Counted from the stretch's first letter, positions 9,565 to 30,765 are shown. The stretch is DNA of 64,000 nt from Ciceribacter sp. L1K22 (GCF_017599385.1 NZ_JAGFPK010000001.1:1813521-1877520), one strand, 5' to 3'. Numbers and translations: made by a program. The notes: generated from the letters alone by a model not told the origin.

Positions 9565-9734
9565 GTCCGGTTTAAAACCCGGGCACTCCTGTCCGAGATT
9601 GCAGGTGGCCTACGGCCTTAATTCTTCCTGCATGAGACGGGTAAGAACGAATTTTGAAACGTCTGACGACGTGTTGATGTTCGGTTCGAGCCTTGTGTGC
9701 CTTGTGCCTGGTGCTTCGGTTCCAGAGCGAGGGG

Positions 9735-9839
9735 ACAGGATCCTCAAGCGCCGCTTGGGATCTGACGTTGAGTTGATCCCTCGGGGCAAAAGGCAACCCG
9801 ACAGGGCCAGGAGTTGGTCCTGTCAACTGGAGACAGACA
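9735..9839 (+). promoter_or_regulatory. Probable L10 autoregulatory leader upstream of rplJ
   Basis: The 332-base gap before rplJ has no gene. Its last 100 bases fold well: GATCCTCAAGCG/CGCTTGGGATC (9740-9763) and GACAGG/CCTGTC enclosing CCAGGAGTTGG (about 9799-9824). In many bacteria the L10(L12)4 complex binds such a leader and represses rplJL translation. Position and pairing fit; I did not compare it with a covariance model. Confidence 0.45.
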
Positions 9840-10358
9840 GTGGAAAGAGCGGAAAAACGCGAATTCGTCACGGAGCTGAACGAAGTCTTTAAGGCTTCCG
9901 GTTCGGTTGTCGTGGCCCACTATGCTGGTGTCACAGTTGCGCAAATGAACGACTTCCGTTCGAAGATGCGCGCTGCTGGCGGCACCGTCAAAGTCGCGAA
10001 GAACCGTCTGGCCAAGATCGCTCTTCAGGGCACGGAGTCGGAAGGGATGTCGAATCTCTTCAAGGGCCAGACGCTGATTGCATACAGCGACGACCCGATC
10101 ACGGCTCCCAAGGTCGTCATGGATTTCGCCAAGACCAACGACAAGATCGTTGTTCTCGGTGGTGCCATGGGCGCGACCACGCTGAACGCGGAAGCAGTCA
10201 AGTCGCTTGCGACCCTGCCTTCGCTGGACGAACTGCGTGCAAAGCTGCTGGGTATGATTCAGACCCCGGCAACCCGCATTGCAGGTGTCGTACAGGCGCC
10301 GGCTGGACAGCTGGCACGCGTTTTTGCGGCCTACGCAAAGAAGGACGAAGCCGCTTGA
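9840..10358 (+). CDS. rplJ: 50S ribosomal protein L10
   Basis: 172 residues, GTG start preceded by GGAGAC. L10 is the base of the ribosomal stalk and holds L7/L12 dimers through its C-terminal helix. The N-terminal rRNA-binding domain ([27 protein letters not shown]) and [20 protein letters not shown] are conserved. The C-terminal helix [17 protein letters not shown] is long, as in species that bind three L12 dimers. The leader directly upstream is the likely site of autoregulation. Confidence 0.96.
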   Translation: MERAEKREFVTELNEVFKASGSVVVAHYAGVTVAQMNDFRSKMRAAGGTVKVAKNRLAKIALQGTESEGMSNLFKGQTLIAYSDDPITAPKVVMDFAKTNDKIVVLGGAMGATTLNAEAVKSLATLPSLDELRAKLLGMIQTPATRIAGVVQAPAGQLARVFAAYAKKDEAA

Positions 10359-10418
10359 GGCGGTTTTTCGCTGTAACAACAAAACAGTTCGAACCGAACA
10401 CGATAAGGAACTATCAAA

Positions 10419-10802
<384 letters not shown>

Positions 10803-10816
10803 TATCGGAATACGGC

Positions 10817-10842
10817 CGGGAGCGGATTTTGGTCCGCTCCCG
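10817..10842 (+). terminator. GC-rich hairpin, possible attenuator between rplL and rpoB
   Basis: CGGGAGCGGA pairs perfectly with TCCGCTCCCG around TTTTGG. The tail CGACCTTCATTCC is only weakly U-rich, which suits partial termination that lets some polymerases reach rpoB. Confidence 0.5.
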
Positions 10843-10862
10843 ACCTTCATTCCTCTGAAAGT

Positions 10863-10900
10863 CATTACCCAAAAGCCGGTGAAACGGCTTTTGGGTAATG
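10863..10900 (+). repeat. 16-bp perfect inverted repeat between rplL and rpoB
   Basis: Left arm 10863-10878 (CATTACCCAAAAGCCG) and right arm 10885-10900 pair over all 16 bases around GTGAAA. There is no U tract behind it, so an RNA processing site is more likely than a terminator. In Escherichia coli an RNase III site lies in the same position between rplL and rpoB. It is 156 bases upstream of the rpoB ATG. Confidence 0.7.
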
Positions 10901-11056
10901 GGTTCTTCAAGAGGATGGTCCTTCTTGCAGGCTCCCGACAATCCGGTCGGCCGCCCGCAACGACAGGACGAGATTGAACGATCCATGATCGACGGAGCCG
11001 CCTGGCCAGCGCGTTCCGTCCGTTGCAGGCCCGGTTGCAAATTACAAGGAGCGACG

Positions 11057-15196
<4,140 letters not shown>

Positions 15197-15385
15197 CGTT
15201 TTGACAACGCGTGCGCGGGGACCCTGCGCACGCTCCCTTTTCCGGTCTTTCGGTTGAATGCATCGGGGAAGGGGAGTTTTGCCGCATTTCGCGGTTAACT
15301 GTCATTCTAAGGCCTGCTGCGGCATCCCGGGATTTTGCCGCAACCAGAGCCAAGCGAGGGCGTTTCGCCCCATAAGGAGATAGGC

Positions 15386-19594
<4,209 letters not shown>

Positions 19595-19639
19595 TCTGAG
19601 GCTTGGCGATTAATCGCAGGCTGAAACTGACAAACTGCA

Positions 19640-19668
19640 GGCGTCCGGGTCTCCCGGGCGCCTTTTTT
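19640..19668 (+). terminator. Intrinsic terminator of the rpoBC operon
   Basis: GGCGTCCGGG pairs with CCCGGGCGCC (one G-T pair) around TCT, followed by six T residues. The 310 bases from here to 19977 hold no supported gene except the opposing terminator at 19918. Confidence 0.9.
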
Positions 19669-19917
19669 GCTTATCACCGACGGTTCTGGGCAGCCAAGGA
19701 ACCGCCTGTGGCACGGGCTCGTTTCGAGCTCGATGTCGGACGTTGACCGTGAGGTGGCGCTTGCGACGCCGTCGAGCGGTTCTGGCGGCGCCGTAGCGAC
19801 GGCAGAGGAGAGCGCCTTCGACGATGGGAACGGCGTCTCATACGGCGCTGGCTTGAAGCGCCCGGATGTCCGCTCCGGCAGCCTCTCGAATGTCAAGGCT
19901 TCTAGAAAATACGAAGA

Positions 19918-19943
19918 AACCGCCCGACGACTGCCGGGCGGTT
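19918..19943 (-). terminator. Terminator of the minus-strand hypothetical gene
   Basis: AACCGCCCG and CGGGCGGTT pair around eight bases. Read on the minus strand the right arm runs into TTTCTTCG, a usable U-rich tail. It lies 34 bases beyond the stop of the gene at 19978-20271. Confidence 0.7.
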
Positions 19944-19977
19944 CTGATTTCAGCACTGCTGATGAGGCGAGGGCGCC

Positions 19978-20271
19978 TCAGCCGAAGCGGATGATCGACA
20001 CTTCGCCTTCCAAAGCGCCCTGATATGCCGATGCGTGCGGTTCCTCGTCCGGGATGTCCTGCAGCATGCCGATCTGATCGAGGTCGGCTTCCACGAAGCC
20101 CTCCTCGGAGAGCGCGTTTAGCACGGCACGGACGGCCGAATCGTCATCCGGCGCAGCAACCATGACATGTACGTCGATCGCCTCTCCCCCGGCTTCCTCG
20201 TATGCCTTGGCAATGACGATGAAGACCATCGGCGAATCGAGGTTGTTGTCGTTGTCGGGGAGATTGATCAT
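19978..20271 (-). CDS. Conserved hypothetical protein, acidic
   Basis: 97 residues, strongly acidic. It begins MINLPDNDNNLDSPMVFIVIAKAYEEAGG and has a beta-alpha-beta look in its first half (MVFIVIAKAYEEAGG, then IDVHVMVAAPDDDSAVRAVLNALSEEGF), a ferredoxin-like layout. No catalytic motif is visible. An AAAGG site precedes the ATG at 20271; 13 codons upstream are open but look non-coding. It is transcribed against the rpo and str operons and has its own terminator. I know of no function; similar small genes occur beside rpoC in rhizobia as far as I recall, which I could not check. Confidence 0.65.
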   Translation of the reverse strand: MINLPDNDNNLDSPMVFIVIAKAYEEAGGEAIDVHVMVAAPDDDSAVRAVLNALSEEGFVEADLDQIGMLQDIPDEEPHASAYQGALEGEVSIIRFG

Positions 20272-20452
20272 GGCCGGTACCTTTCGGGTTCGGGCGGGAG
20301 CAGGGGCCAAAGTGGGCCGCGATTCGGGCGATGGCTGTTGTCTAGCGGATTATCATGCTAGACGAAAAGCTCTATGACGTCAGCCATGGCTTTTCCGTGG
20401 CGGCAAGCGCATCTGGCGTCCGCCGCTTCGGCCATTATTTTCCGGTTAAGAC

Positions 20453-20481
20453 TTGACTGGAATGCGCGAAGACAGTAGTAC
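20453..20481 (+). promoter_or_regulatory. Candidate promoter of the str operon
   Basis: TTGACT (20453-20458, within CTTGACT) is followed after 17 bases by TAGTAC (20476-20481). It lies in the 481-base gap between the minus-strand gene and rpsL, in which I see no gene. The -35 box fits the rhizobial CTTGAC consensus; the -10 box is poor. Confidence 0.35.
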
Positions 20482-20752
20482 GCCGGCCATCGGAGCCAAT
20501 GTGAGGAATGCTGTTCGAGGCGCCACGCCTTGGAGTTAACCTCAAACAAGGCTCCAATACGCACGTTGACGACACGAATGCCGCACGCATGACGCATTTT
20601 ATGATGCGTCCTCTGTTCTTTTGTGGTCCATCCGCTGGCAAAAGCGGGTCGGGCCACATTTTGCGCATGATGAAAACTGTGCGGCCACCGCCGGCAACGG
20701 CAAATTCAGGGGTCCGAGAGGGCCGAGAGCAAAAATCGTAAGGGATGGTTGT

Positions 20753-21124
20753 ATGCCTACCGTAAACCAGCTGATCCGCAAGCCGCGTCAGGCACAGGTC
20801 AAGCGCAACAAGGTTCCTGCCCTGCAGGAAAACCCGCAGAAGCGTGGTGTTTGCACCCGCGTCTACACCACGACCCCGAAGAAGCCGAACTCGGCTCTGC
20901 GTAAGGTCGCCAAGATCCGTCTCACCAACGGCTTCGAAGTCATCGGCTACATTCCGGGTGAAGGTCACAACCTTCAGGAACACTCCGTGGTCATGATCCG
21001 CGGCGGCCGCGTGAAGGACTTGCCGGGTGTTCGTTATCACATCATCCGCGGCGTTCTCGACACCCAGGGTGTCAAGAACCGTAAGCAGCGCCGTTCGAAG
21101 TACGGTGCGAAGCGTCCGAAGTAA
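20753..21124 (+). CDS. rpsL: 30S ribosomal protein S12
   Basis: 123 residues, the family length. S12 sits at the decoding centre and affects accuracy. The segment [19 protein letters not shown] and the [12 protein letters not shown] loop carry unchanged lysines at the two sites (K43 and K88 in E. coli numbering) where streptomycin resistance arises, so the gene is of the sensitive type. I use the ATG at 20753 ([12 protein letters not shown]). First gene of the str operon with rpsG, fusA and tuf. Confidence 0.97.
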
Positions 21125-21198
21125 TCCGGATCGCTCCGATTATACCAATCCTGGCGCTGCGCGAGGTTCTCCGCGTTCTAAAGTGCCGTAACCGTTGA

Positions 21199-21681
<483 letters not shown>

Positions 21682-21713
21682 TCAACCGATCGAATATTGA
21701 AAGGCAGTCCGTT

Positions 21714-23813
21714 ATGGCTCGCGAATATAAAATCGAAGACTACCGCAACTTCGGTATCATGGCGCACATCGACGCCGGCAAGACCACGACCACCGAGCGT
21801 ATCCTTTACTACACCGGTAAGTCGCACAAGATCGGCGAAGTGCACGACGGCGCTGCCACCATGGACTGGATGGAGCAGGAGCAGGAGCGTGGCATCACGA
21901 TCACGTCCGCTGCCACCACGACCTTCTGGAAGGGCCGTGACGGCAAGATGCGCCGCTTCAACATCATCGACACGCCCGGCCACGTCGACTTCACCATCGA
22001 AGTCGAGCGTTCGCTGCGCGTTCTCGACGGTGCCATCGCGCTTCTCGACGCCAACGCTGGCGTTGAGCCGCAGACCGAAACCGTATGGCGTCAGGCTGAA
22101 AAGTACCACGTCCCGCGGATGATCTTCTGCAACAAGATGGACAAGACCGGTGCGGACTTCTACCGCTCGGTGGAAATGATCAAGACCCGTCTCGGCGCCA
22201 CCGCTGTTGTCATGCAACTGCCGATCGGCGCTGAAAGCGACTTCAAGGGCGTCGTCGACCTGATCGAGATGAACGCGCTCGTCTGGCGCGATGAGTCCCT
22301 CGGCGCTGCCTGGGACGTCGTCGAAATCCCGGCCGACCTCAAGGAAAAGGCCGAGGAATATCGCGAAAAGCTGATCGAGACCGTTGTCGAGATCGACGAA
22401 GAAGCGATGGAAGCCTACCTGAACGGCGAAATGCCGGACAACGACAAGATCCGTGCTCTCGTTCGTCGCGGCACCATCGACGTCAAGTTCCACCCGATGT
22501 TCTGCGGCACCGCCTTCAAGAACAAGGGCGTTCAGCCGCTGCTCGACGCCGTGGTCGATTACCTGCCGTCGCCGCTCGATATTCCGGCGATCAAGGGCAT
22601 CGACTTCAAGACCGAAGCTGAAATCGAGCGCCATGCAGATGACGCCGAGCCGCTCTCGATGCTGGCATTCAAGATCATGAACGACCCCTTCGTCGGTTCG
22701 CTCACTTTCGCCCGCATCTATTCCGGCAAGCTGGAAAAGGGTTCGTCTGTTCTCAATACGGTCAAGGACAAGCGCGAGCGCGTCGGCCGCATGCTGCAGA
22801 TGCACTCCAACAGCCGTGAAGACATCGAAGAAGCCTTTGCAGGCGACATCGTTGCTCTCGCCGGTCTCAAGGAAACCACCACGGGTGACACGCTCTGCGA
22901 TCCGCTGAAGCCGGTTATCCTGGAGCGCATGGAATTCCCCGAGCCGGTCATCCAGATCGCGATCGAGCCGAAGTCCAAGGGCGACCAGGAAAAGATGGGC
23001 CTCGCGCTCAACCGCCTGGCGGCCGAAGACCCGTCGTTCCGCGTCAAGACCGACCAGGAATCCGGCCAGACGATCATCGCCGGCATGGGCGAACTTCACC
23101 TCGACATCATCGTCGACCGCATGCGTCGCGAGTTCAAGGTCGAAGCCAACGTCGGTGCTCCGCAGGTTGCCTATCGCGAAACCATCACGCGTCAGCACGA
23201 AGAAGATTACACGCACAAGAAGCAGTCCGGTGGTACCGGCCAGTTCGCGCGCGTCAAGATCGTCTTCGAACCGAACCCGGAAGGCGAAGACTTCAAGTTC
23301 GAATCCAAGATCGTCGGCGGTGCCGTTCCGAAGGAATACATCCCGGGCGTTCAGAAGGGTATCGAAAGCGTTCTGACCTCGGGTCCGCTCGCTGGCTTCC
23401 CGATGCTCGGCGTCAAGGCCACCCTCATCGATGGTGCCTTCCACGACGTCGACTCGTCGGTTCTGGCGTTCGAAATCGCATCGCGTGCCTGCTTCCGTGA
23501 AGCAGCCAAGAAGGCCGGCGCACAGCTGCTCGAGCCGATGATGCGCGTCGAAGTCGTCACCCCGGAAGATTATGTCGGCGACGTCATCGGCGACCTGAAC
23601 TCCCGTCGTGGCCAGATCCAGGGCCAGGAACAGCGCGGCATCGCGATCGTGATCAACGCTCACGTTCCGCTGGCGAACATGTTCAAGTACGTCGACAGCC
23701 TGCGCTCCATGTCGCAGGGCCGTGCGCAGTACTCGATGGTGTTCGACCACTACGCCCCGGTACCGAGCAACGTCGCTCAGGAAATCCAGGCCAAGTATTC
23801 CGGTCAGAAGTGA
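21714..23813 (+). CDS. fusA: Elongation factor G
   Basis: 699 residues in five domains. EF-G drives translocation. The GTPase motifs are [15 protein letters not shown] (G1), DTPGHVDF (G3) and NKMD (G4). Domain IV, which enters the A site, carries [15 protein letters not shown], and domain V ends in [13 protein letters not shown]. The ATG is preceded by GAAAGGCAG and lies 32 bases after rpsG. Length and motifs are those of the main housekeeping factor, not of the fusidic acid-linked paralogue. Confidence 0.98.
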   Translation: MAREYKIEDYRNFGIMAHIDAGKTTTTERILYYTGKSHKIGEVHDGAATMDWMEQEQERGITITSAATTTFWKGRDGKMRRFNIIDTPGHVDFTIEVERSLRVLDGAIALLDANAGVEPQTETVWRQAEKYHVPRMIFCNKMDKTGADFYRSVEMIKTRLGATAVVMQLPIGAESDFKGVVDLIEMNALVWRDESLGAAWDVVEIPADLKEKAEEYREKLIETVVEIDEEAMEAYLNGEMPDNDKIRALVRRGTIDVKFHPMFCGTAFKNKGVQPLLDAVVDYLPSPLDIPAIKGIDFKTEAEIERHADDAEPLSMLAFKIMNDPFVGSLTFARIYSGKLEKGSSVLNTVKDKRERVGRMLQMHSNSREDIEEAFAGDIVALAGLKETTTGDTLCDPLKPVILERMEFPEPVIQIAIEPKSKGDQEKMGLALNRLAAEDPSFRVKTDQESGQTIIAGMGELHLDIIVDRMRREFKVEANVGAPQVAYRETITRQHEEDYTHKKQSGGTGQFARVKIVFEPNPEGEDFKFESKIVGGAVPKEYIPGVQKGIESVLTSGPLAGFPMLGVKATLIDGAFHDVDSSVLAFEIASRACFREAAKKAGAQLLEPMMRVEVVTPEDYVGDVIGDLNSRRGQIQGQEQRGIAIVINAHVPLANMFKYVDSLRSMSQGRAQYSMVFDHYAPVPSNVAQEIQAKYSGQK

Positions 23814-23885
23814 CCGGAATACCCCAAAACCTGAACAGTTAACGAATTTCTCCCCTCGGGGAGACGAAAGAATGGAGAGCCGGAA

Positions 23886-25061
<1,176 letters not shown>

Positions 25062-25071
25062 TGCAGATACG

Positions 25072-25105
25072 ATCGGCCCCGCACCCATCGGGTTGCGGGG
25101 CCGAT
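25072..25105 (+). terminator. Stem-loop after tuf copy 2
   Basis: ATCGGCCCCGCA pairs perfectly with TGCGGGGCCGAT around ten bases. The following TGTCGGTTTC is a weak U tract. It probably ends most str operon transcripts before the S10 operon. Confidence 0.65.
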
Positions 25106-25180
25106 TGTCGGTTTCAGGGGTTGGAAAACCCCATGCGCGTCGCGCATGCCAGGAAGTCGCGTCGTTTGGCCCGTAGGCCA

Positions 25181-25207
25181 TTGACGAAAAGGCGGTGAGG
25201 GTATATG
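25181..25207 (+). promoter_or_regulatory. Possible S10 operon promoter
   Basis: TTGACG (25181-25186) and TATATG (25202-25207) are separated by 15 bases, shorter than ideal. It lies in the 371-base gap between tuf and rpsJ, which holds no gene that I can support. The remaining 225 bases to rpsJ would form a long leader. Confidence 0.3.
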
Positions 25208-25432
25208 TCGCCGCCACGAATGGAGTCGGGCGGTGATTTGCTCCTCCCGACGTTAGCGCTGCAATTTGGTCGTCTCGATTGGGATGGCGGGGCAGGGCTC
25301 CTTATTCTGAGTGAAGTGACAGGGGCATCCTTGATGTCCGTGTGATTTTTGAAAATCAGGGGCCGGCCAGTAATTGGTAATTCACTGTCTCTGCGTATGC
25401 GGGACGCAAGAAAAGAAACAAGGACAAGTCGA

Positions 25433-25741
25433 ATGAACGGCCAGAATATCCGCATCCGCCTGAAGGCGTTTGATCACCGGGTTCTCGATGCCTCCACGCG
25501 GGAGATCGTCTCCACTGCCAAGCGCACCGGTGCAAGCGTACGCGGCCCGGTTCCGCTTCCGACCCGCATTGAAAAGTTCACGGTCAACCGTTCGCCTCAC
25601 GTCGACAAGAAGAGCCGTGAGCAGTTCGAGATGCGCACGCACAAGCGTCTTCTCGACATCGTTGATCCGACTCCCCAGACCGTAGACGCGCTGATGAAGC
25701 TCGATCTGGCGGCGGGTGTTGACGTCGAGATCAAGCTCTAA
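25433..25741 (+). CDS. rpsJ: 30S ribosomal protein S10
   Basis: 102 residues. S10 lies in the 30S head and, as NusE, joins antitermination complexes with NusB. It shows the conserved [20 protein letters not shown] and [37 protein letters not shown] segments (given in parts by position: residues 5-24 and about 38-72). The ATG at 25433 (MNGQNIRIR) follows ACAAGGACAAG; the 28 open codons upstream are not conserved. First gene of the S10 operon. Confidence 0.97.
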   Translation: MNGQNIRIRLKAFDHRVLDASTREIVSTAKRTGASVRGPVPLPTRIEKFTVNRSPHVDKKSREQFEMRTHKRLLDIVDPTPQTVDALMKLDLAAGVDVEIKL

Positions 25742-25910
25742 GGAATTCCGGCGAGAGCCGAAATAACAAGGAAGGTACGTGGCAAGACCTGCCAACGACT
25801 TCTCGAAACGGGAAACCCGAAGGTTCGGAAGGGCCTGAGTGGAATCCTTAAACAAAGAGGAAAGGCCGTGACCTCATGGTCCCGGCCGCGACTCTCAAGA
25901 GGAATGAACC

Positions 25911-26552
25911 ATGCGTTCAGGTGTGATTGCACAGAAAGTGGGAATGACCCGCGTCTATAACGACGCCGGTGAGCATGTCCCGGTAACAGTTCTGCGTCTC
26001 GACAACGTTCAGGTCGTGGCTCAGCGCACCGCCGACAAGAACGGCTATACCGCGCTTCAGCTCGGTGCCGGCTCGTCGAAGGTCAAGAATACCACGAAGG
26101 GCCTGCGCGGCCACTTCGCTGCCGCCTCGGTCGAGCCGAAGGCCAAGCTCGTAGAATTCCGCGTTTCCGAAGATAACCTGCTGGATGTCGGCGCACAGCT
26201 GACGGCCGGCCACTTTTCGGCTGGCCAGCTGGTCGACGTGACCGGCACCACCATCGGTAAGGGTTTTGCCGGTGCGATGAAGCGCCACAACTTCGGCGGT
26301 CTCCGAGCCACGCACGGTGTATCGGTTTCGCACCGTTCGCACGGTTCGACCGGTAACAACCAGGATCCGGGCAAGGTCTGGAAGGGCAAGCGCATGGCTG
26401 GTCACATGGGCCAGACGCGCGTCACCACGCAGAATCTCGAAGTCGTTTCGACCGATGAAGATCGCGGTTTGATCCTTGTGAAGGGCGCCGTTCCCGGTTC
26501 CAAGGGTTCCTGGATCATCGTCCGCGACGCCGTCAAGTCGGCATCGAAGTAA
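25911..26552 (+). CDS. rplC: 50S ribosomal protein L3
   Basis: 213 residues. L3 is one of the two proteins that start 50S assembly, and its extended loop reaches the peptidyl-transferase centre. The loop segment is seen as [30 protein letters not shown] (residues about 125-154), including the glutamine in NNQDPG that is methylated in other bacteria. The 169-base gap from rpsJ is unusually long within this operon and contains no gene. An AGAGGAAT site precedes the ATG. Confidence 0.97.
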   Translation: MRSGVIAQKVGMTRVYNDAGEHVPVTVLRLDNVQVVAQRTADKNGYTALQLGAGSSKVKNTTKGLRGHFAAASVEPKAKLVEFRVSEDNLLDVGAQLTAGHFSAGQLVDVTGTTIGKGFAGAMKRHNFGGLRATHGVSVSHRSHGSTGNNQDPGKVWKGKRMAGHMGQTRVTTQNLEVVSTDEDRGLILVKGAVPGSKGSWIIVRDAVKSASK

Positions 26553-26565
26553 GGGAGCCAAACCA

Positions 26566-27186
26566 ATGGAATTGAACGTCAAGACCCTCGAGGGCAAAGA
26601 CGCCGGCAAGGTTTCCCTGTCGGATGCGATTTTCGGCCTTGAGCCGCGCGAGGACATCATTGCCCGCGTCGTTCGCTGGCAGCTCGCCAAGAAGCAGCAG
26701 GGCACCCACAAGTCCAAGGGCCGTTCCGAGGTTTCTCGTACCGGTTCGAAGATGTACAAGCAGAAGGGCACCGGTCGCGCTCGCCACCACTCGGCTCGCG
26801 CTCCGCAGTTCCGCGGCGGTGGTCGTGCACATGGTCCGGTTGTTCGCAGCCACGCCCACGACCTGCCGAAGAAGGTTCGCGCTCTTGCTCTGCGTCACGC
26901 TCTTTCGGCCAAGCTGAAGGCTGAAGACCTGATCATCGTCGACAACCTGGTCGCGGCCGAAGCCAAGACCAAGGCGCTCGCCGGCACTCTGGCATCGCTC
27001 GGCTTCAGCAACGCCCTGCTGATCGGTGGCGCTGAACTCGACAATAACTTCAAGCTCGCTGCGGCCAACATCCCGAACATCGATGTTCTGCCGGTTCAGG
27101 GCATCAACGTTTACGACATCCTGCGCCGCGGCAAGCTCGTGCTGTCCAAGGCTGCGGTTGAAGCTCTGGAGGAGCGGTTCAAATGA
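26566..27186 (+). CDS. rplD: 50S ribosomal protein L4
   Basis: 206 residues. L4 lines the narrow part of the exit tunnel; in E. coli it also represses the S10 operon. The tunnel loop is [35 protein letters not shown] (split over residues about 49-83), with the Lys and Gly residues at which macrolide resistance is known left unchanged. The stop overlaps the rplW start by four bases (ATGA), so the two are translationally coupled. Confidence 0.97.
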   Translation: MELNVKTLEGKDAGKVSLSDAIFGLEPREDIIARVVRWQLAKKQQGTHKSKGRSEVSRTGSKMYKQKGTGRARHHSARAPQFRGGGRAHGPVVRSHAHDLPKKVRALALRHALSAKLKAEDLIIVDNLVAAEAKTKALAGTLASLGFSNALLIGGAELDNNFKLAAANIPNIDVLPVQGINVYDILRRGKLVLSKAAVEALEERFK

Positions 27187-27476
27187 CTGATCTTCGCCAC
27201 TACGACGTGATCGTCTCTCCGTCGATCACCGAAAAGTCGACCCTGGTATCCGAACAGAACCAGGTCGTCTTCAACGTCGCCAAGGGCGCCAGCAAGCCGG
27301 AAATCAAGGCTGCTGTCGAGGCTCTCTTCGGCGTCAAGGTCAAGGCCGTCAACACGCTGCTCCGCAAGGGCAAGGTTAAGCGTTTCCGCGGCTTCGCCGG
27401 CAAGCAGAAGGACGTGAAGAAGGCGATCGTTACGCTCGCCGACGGACAGTCCATCGACGTGTCGACCGGCATCTGA
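27183..27476 (+). CDS. rplW: 50S ribosomal protein L23
   Basis: 97 residues. L23 borders the exit of the peptide tunnel and is the docking site for trigger factor and SRP. The conserved [11 protein letters not shown] start and the loop [21 protein letters not shown] are seen. It overlaps rplD by four bases and precedes rplB by 17 bases. Confidence 0.97.
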   Translation: MTDLRHYDVIVSPSITEKSTLVSEQNQVVFNVAKGASKPEIKAAVEALFGVKVKAVNTLLRKGKVKRFRGFAGKQKDVKKAIVTLADGQSIDVSTGI

Positions 27477-27493
27477 GCTAGGGAACAAGTAAA

Positions 27494-28330
27494 ATGGCAT
27501 TGAAAAGCTTCAACCCGACCACGCCGAGCCAGCGCCAGCTGGTGATCGTCGACCGTTCGCAGCTCTACAAGGGCAAGCCGGTCAAGGCTCTGACGGAAGG
27601 TCTTTCCAAGAGCGGCGGCCGTAACAACCTCGGCCGGATCACCGCCCGCTTCATCGGCGGTGGTCACAAGCGTACCTACCGACTCGTTGACTTCAAGCGT
27701 CGCAAGTTCGACGTCGAAGGCACCGTAGAGCGTCTGGAATACGACCCGAACCGCACGGCGTTTATCGCGCTCGTCAACTACGCCGATGGCGAACAGGCCT
27801 ACATCCTCGCTCCGCAGCGTCTTGCTGCAGGCGACAAGGTCATCGCTTCGGACAAGGCTGTCGACGTCAAGCCGGGCAACACCATGCCGCTGCAGTACAT
27901 CCCGGTTGGCTCGATCGTTCACAACGTCGAGATGAAGCCGGGCAAGGGCGGCCAGATCGCCCGTTCGGCAGGCACCTACGTTCAGCTGGTCGGCCGCGAT
28001 GCCGGCATGGCGATCCTTCGTCTGAACTCGGGTGAACAGCGCCTGGTGCACGGCTCCTGCCTTGCAACGATCGGCGCCGTCTCCAACCCGGACCACGGCA
28101 ACATCAACGACGGCAAGGCTGGTCGTACCCGTTGGCGCGGCAAGACCCCGCATAACCGCGGTGTCGTCATGAACCCGGTCGACCACCCGCACGGCGGTGG
28201 TGAAGGCCGCACGTCCGGTGGTCGTCACCCGGTTTCCCCGTGGGGCAAGCCGACCAAGGGCAAGCGGACTCGTTCGAACAAGTCGACCGACAAGTTCATC
28301 ATGCGCTCGCGCCACCTGAAGAAGAAGTAA
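27494..28330 (+). CDS. rplB: 50S ribosomal protein L2
   Basis: 278 residues. L2 binds 23S rRNA near the peptidyl-transferase centre and is needed for subunit joining. The N-terminal [20 protein letters not shown] region and the C-terminal motif [20 protein letters not shown], with the histidine of the HPHGGGEG core, are intact. Length is normal. A GAACAAGT stretch is the only ribosome-site candidate, so coupling to rplW is likely. Confidence 0.97.
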   Translation: MALKSFNPTTPSQRQLVIVDRSQLYKGKPVKALTEGLSKSGGRNNLGRITARFIGGGHKRTYRLVDFKRRKFDVEGTVERLEYDPNRTAFIALVNYADGEQAYILAPQRLAAGDKVIASDKAVDVKPGNTMPLQYIPVGSIVHNVEMKPGKGGQIARSAGTYVQLVGRDAGMAILRLNSGEQRLVHGSCLATIGAVSNPDHGNINDGKAGRTRWRGKTPHNRGVVMNPVDHPHGGGEGRTSGGRHPVSPWGKPTKGKRTRSNKSTDKFIMRSRHLKKK

Positions 28331-28346
28331 GAGAGGTTAGTCAGAA

Positions 28347-28625
28347 ATGGCTCGTTCAGTATGGAAAGGCCCGTTTGTCGACGGCTATCTTCTCGCAAAG
28401 GCAGAGAAGGTTCGCACAGGCGGCCGCAGTGAAGTGATCAAGATCTGGAGCCGTCGCTCCACGATCCTGCCGCAGTTCGTCGGTCTCACCTTCGGCGTCT
28501 ACAACGGCTCCAAGCACGTTCCGGTCAGCGTCAACGAAGACATGGTCGGTCACAAGTTCGGTGAATTCGCTCCGACCCGGACCTATTACGGTCACGGCGC
28601 GGACAAGAAGGCGAAGAGGAAGTAA
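28347..28625 (+). CDS. rpsS: 30S ribosomal protein S19
   Basis: 92 residues. S19 forms a complex with S13 in the 30S head and touches the tRNA and the intersubunit bridge. It contains the expected [15 protein letters not shown] start, [21 protein letters not shown] and [17 protein letters not shown]. It is two bases ahead of rplV. Confidence 0.97.
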   Translation: MARSVWKGPFVDGYLLAKAEKVRTGGRSEVIKIWSRRSTILPQFVGLTFGVYNGSKHVPVSVNEDMVGHKFGEFAPTRTYYGHGADKKAKRK

Positions 28626-28627
28626 TC

Positions 28628-29016
28628 ATGGCGAAGGCAAAGACCGAACGCCGGCTGAAGGACAACGAAGCACAGGCAGTCGCCCGCACGCTTCGCGTCA
28701 GCCCGCAGAAGCTGAACCTGGTTGCCGCCATGATCCGCGGCAAGAAGGTTGATCGTGCGCTCGCCGATCTCGAATTCTCGCGCAAGCGCATCGCCGGCAC
28801 CGTCAAGAAGACGCTGGAATCGGCGATCGCAAACGCCGAGAACAACCACGACCTCGACGTCGATCAGCTGATCGTCGCTGAGGCCTATGTCGGCAAGTCG
28901 ATCGTCATGAAGCGCTTCCACGCCCGTGGCCGTGGCCGTGCATCCCGCATCGAAAAGCCGTTCGCGCACCTGACCATCGTGGTTCGCGAAGTTGAAGCCA
29001 AAGGGGAGGCCGCATA

Positions 29017-29017
<1 letters not shown>
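28628..29017 (+). CDS. rplV: 50S ribosomal protein L22
   Basis: 129 residues. L22 spans the 50S subunit and its beta hairpin lines the exit tunnel. Seen are [26 protein letters not shown] and the hairpin [25 protein letters not shown] (residues about 97-121), with no deletion of the kind linked with macrolide resistance. Its last base overlaps the rpsC start, so the two are coupled. Confidence 0.97.
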
Positions 29018-29757
<740 letters not shown>

Positions 29758-29795
29758 TCAACGCTGGCGAAAGATAAGCTCGGAGAAGTAAGAAA

Positions 29796-30209
29796 ATGTT
29801 GCAGCCAAAGCGTACAAAATACCGCAAGCAGTTCAAGGGTCGCATCAAGGGCGTCGCCAAGGGCGGTTTTGACCTGGCTTTCGGTGAATACGGCCTCAAG
29901 GCTCTGGAACCGAACCGTGTGAACGCACGCGAAATCGAAGCAGCCCGTCGTGCGATCACCCGCTACATGAAGCGTGCTGGTCGTGTGTGGATCCGTGTAT
30001 TCCCGGACGTTCCGGTCACGGCCAAGCCCACCGAAGTTCGTATGGGTAAGGGTAAGGGTTCGGTCGAATACTGGGCATGCAAGGTCAAGCCCGGTCGTAT
30101 CATGTTCGAGATCGACGGCGTATCGGAAGAGATCGCACGCGAGGCCCTGCGCCTCGGTTCTGCCAAGCTCTCGGTCACGACGCGCTTCGTACAGCGCATT
30201 GCAGAGTGA
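29796..30209 (+). CDS. rplP: 50S ribosomal protein L16
   Basis: 137 residues. L16 organises the A-site side of the 50S subunit. The start [16 protein letters not shown] and the loop [26 protein letters not shown] are conserved. The arginine of the MGKGKG region next to the 23S rRNA is retained. The gene is followed by rpmC after 11 bases. Confidence 0.97.
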   Translation: MLQPKRTKYRKQFKGRIKGVAKGGFDLAFGEYGLKALEPNRVNAREIEAARRAITRYMKRAGRVWIRVFPDVPVTAKPTEVRMGKGKGSVEYWACKVKPGRIMFEIDGVSEEIAREALRLGSAKLSVTTRFVQRIAE

Positions 30210-30220
30210 GGTTCAGCACC

Positions 30221-30421
30221 ATGAAAGCCGCAGACGTTCGCGCCATGAGCGCCGATCAGTTGAAGGACAAGCTGGCAGACCTGAAGAAGGAGCAGTTCAA
30301 CCTGCGCTTCCAGAAGGCCACCGGCCAGCTTGAGAAGTCCTCTCGCATCGACGAGGTTCGCAAGGACATCGCCCGCGTGAAAACCATTGCCCGCCAGAAG
30401 GCGGCAGAAGCCAAGGCCTAA
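30221..30421 (+). CDS. rpmC: 50S ribosomal protein L29
   Basis: 66 residues. L29 is a two-helix protein at the tunnel exit next to L23. Conserved [20 protein letters not shown] and [17 protein letters not shown] are seen. The ATG at 30221 is preceded by GAGTGAGG; the longer open frame upstream overlaps rplP in another frame and is not conserved. Confidence 0.95.
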   Translation: MKAADVRAMSADQLKDKLADLKKEQFNLRFQKATGQLEKSSRIDEVRKDIARVKTIARQKAAEAKA

Positions 30422-30433
30422 AGGAAGAATAAT

Positions 30434-30670
30434 ATGCCGAAACGCATTCTGCAGGGCGTAGTCGTTTCCGACAAGAACGAGAAGACCGTTGTTGTCCGCG
30501 TCGAGCGCCGCTTCGCGCACCCTCTGCTTCAGAAGACCGTTCGCCGGTCGAAGAAGTACAAGGCGCATGACGAGAACAATCAGTACAAGGTAGGTGACGT
30601 CGTTTCCATCGAGGAATGCGCGCCGATCTCCAAGGACAAGCGCTGGACGGTTGTTGCCGCCCAGGCTTAA
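30434..30670 (+). CDS. rpsQ: 30S ribosomal protein S17
   Basis: 78 residues. S17 binds 16S rRNA in the body of the 30S subunit. Typical segments are [22 protein letters not shown] and [31 protein letters not shown] precedes the ATG. Last gene of the S10 operon here; a terminator follows 70 bases on. Confidence 0.96.
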   Translation: MPKRILQGVVVSDKNEKTVVVRVERRFAHPLLQKTVRRSKKYKAHDENNQYKVGDVVSIEECAPISKDKRWTVVAAQA

Positions 30671-30739
30671 TTGCTTCACTTTCTGCGTCTGGGCCTTGCG
30701 TCCGGCGCAGAATCCTGTATGAAGCACCCCACTGGCGTC

Positions 30740-30765
30740 AGAACGCTCCTCCGGAGCGTTCTTTT
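30740..30765 (+). terminator. Terminator between the S10 and spc operons
   Basis: AGAACGCTCC pairs perfectly with GGAGCGTTCT around TCC, followed by TTTTGCTTT. In E. coli the S10 and spc operons also separate between rpsQ and rplN. A weak promoter-like TTGGCA (30805-30810), 17 bases, CAATTC (30828-30833) lies behind it. Confidence 0.8.

Noticed and set aside
19667..20023. 118-codon plus-strand frame after rpoC
   Set aside because: It starts inside the rpoC terminator, crosses another terminator, and overlaps the 3' end of the minus-strand hypothetical gene. Composition is not protein-like.
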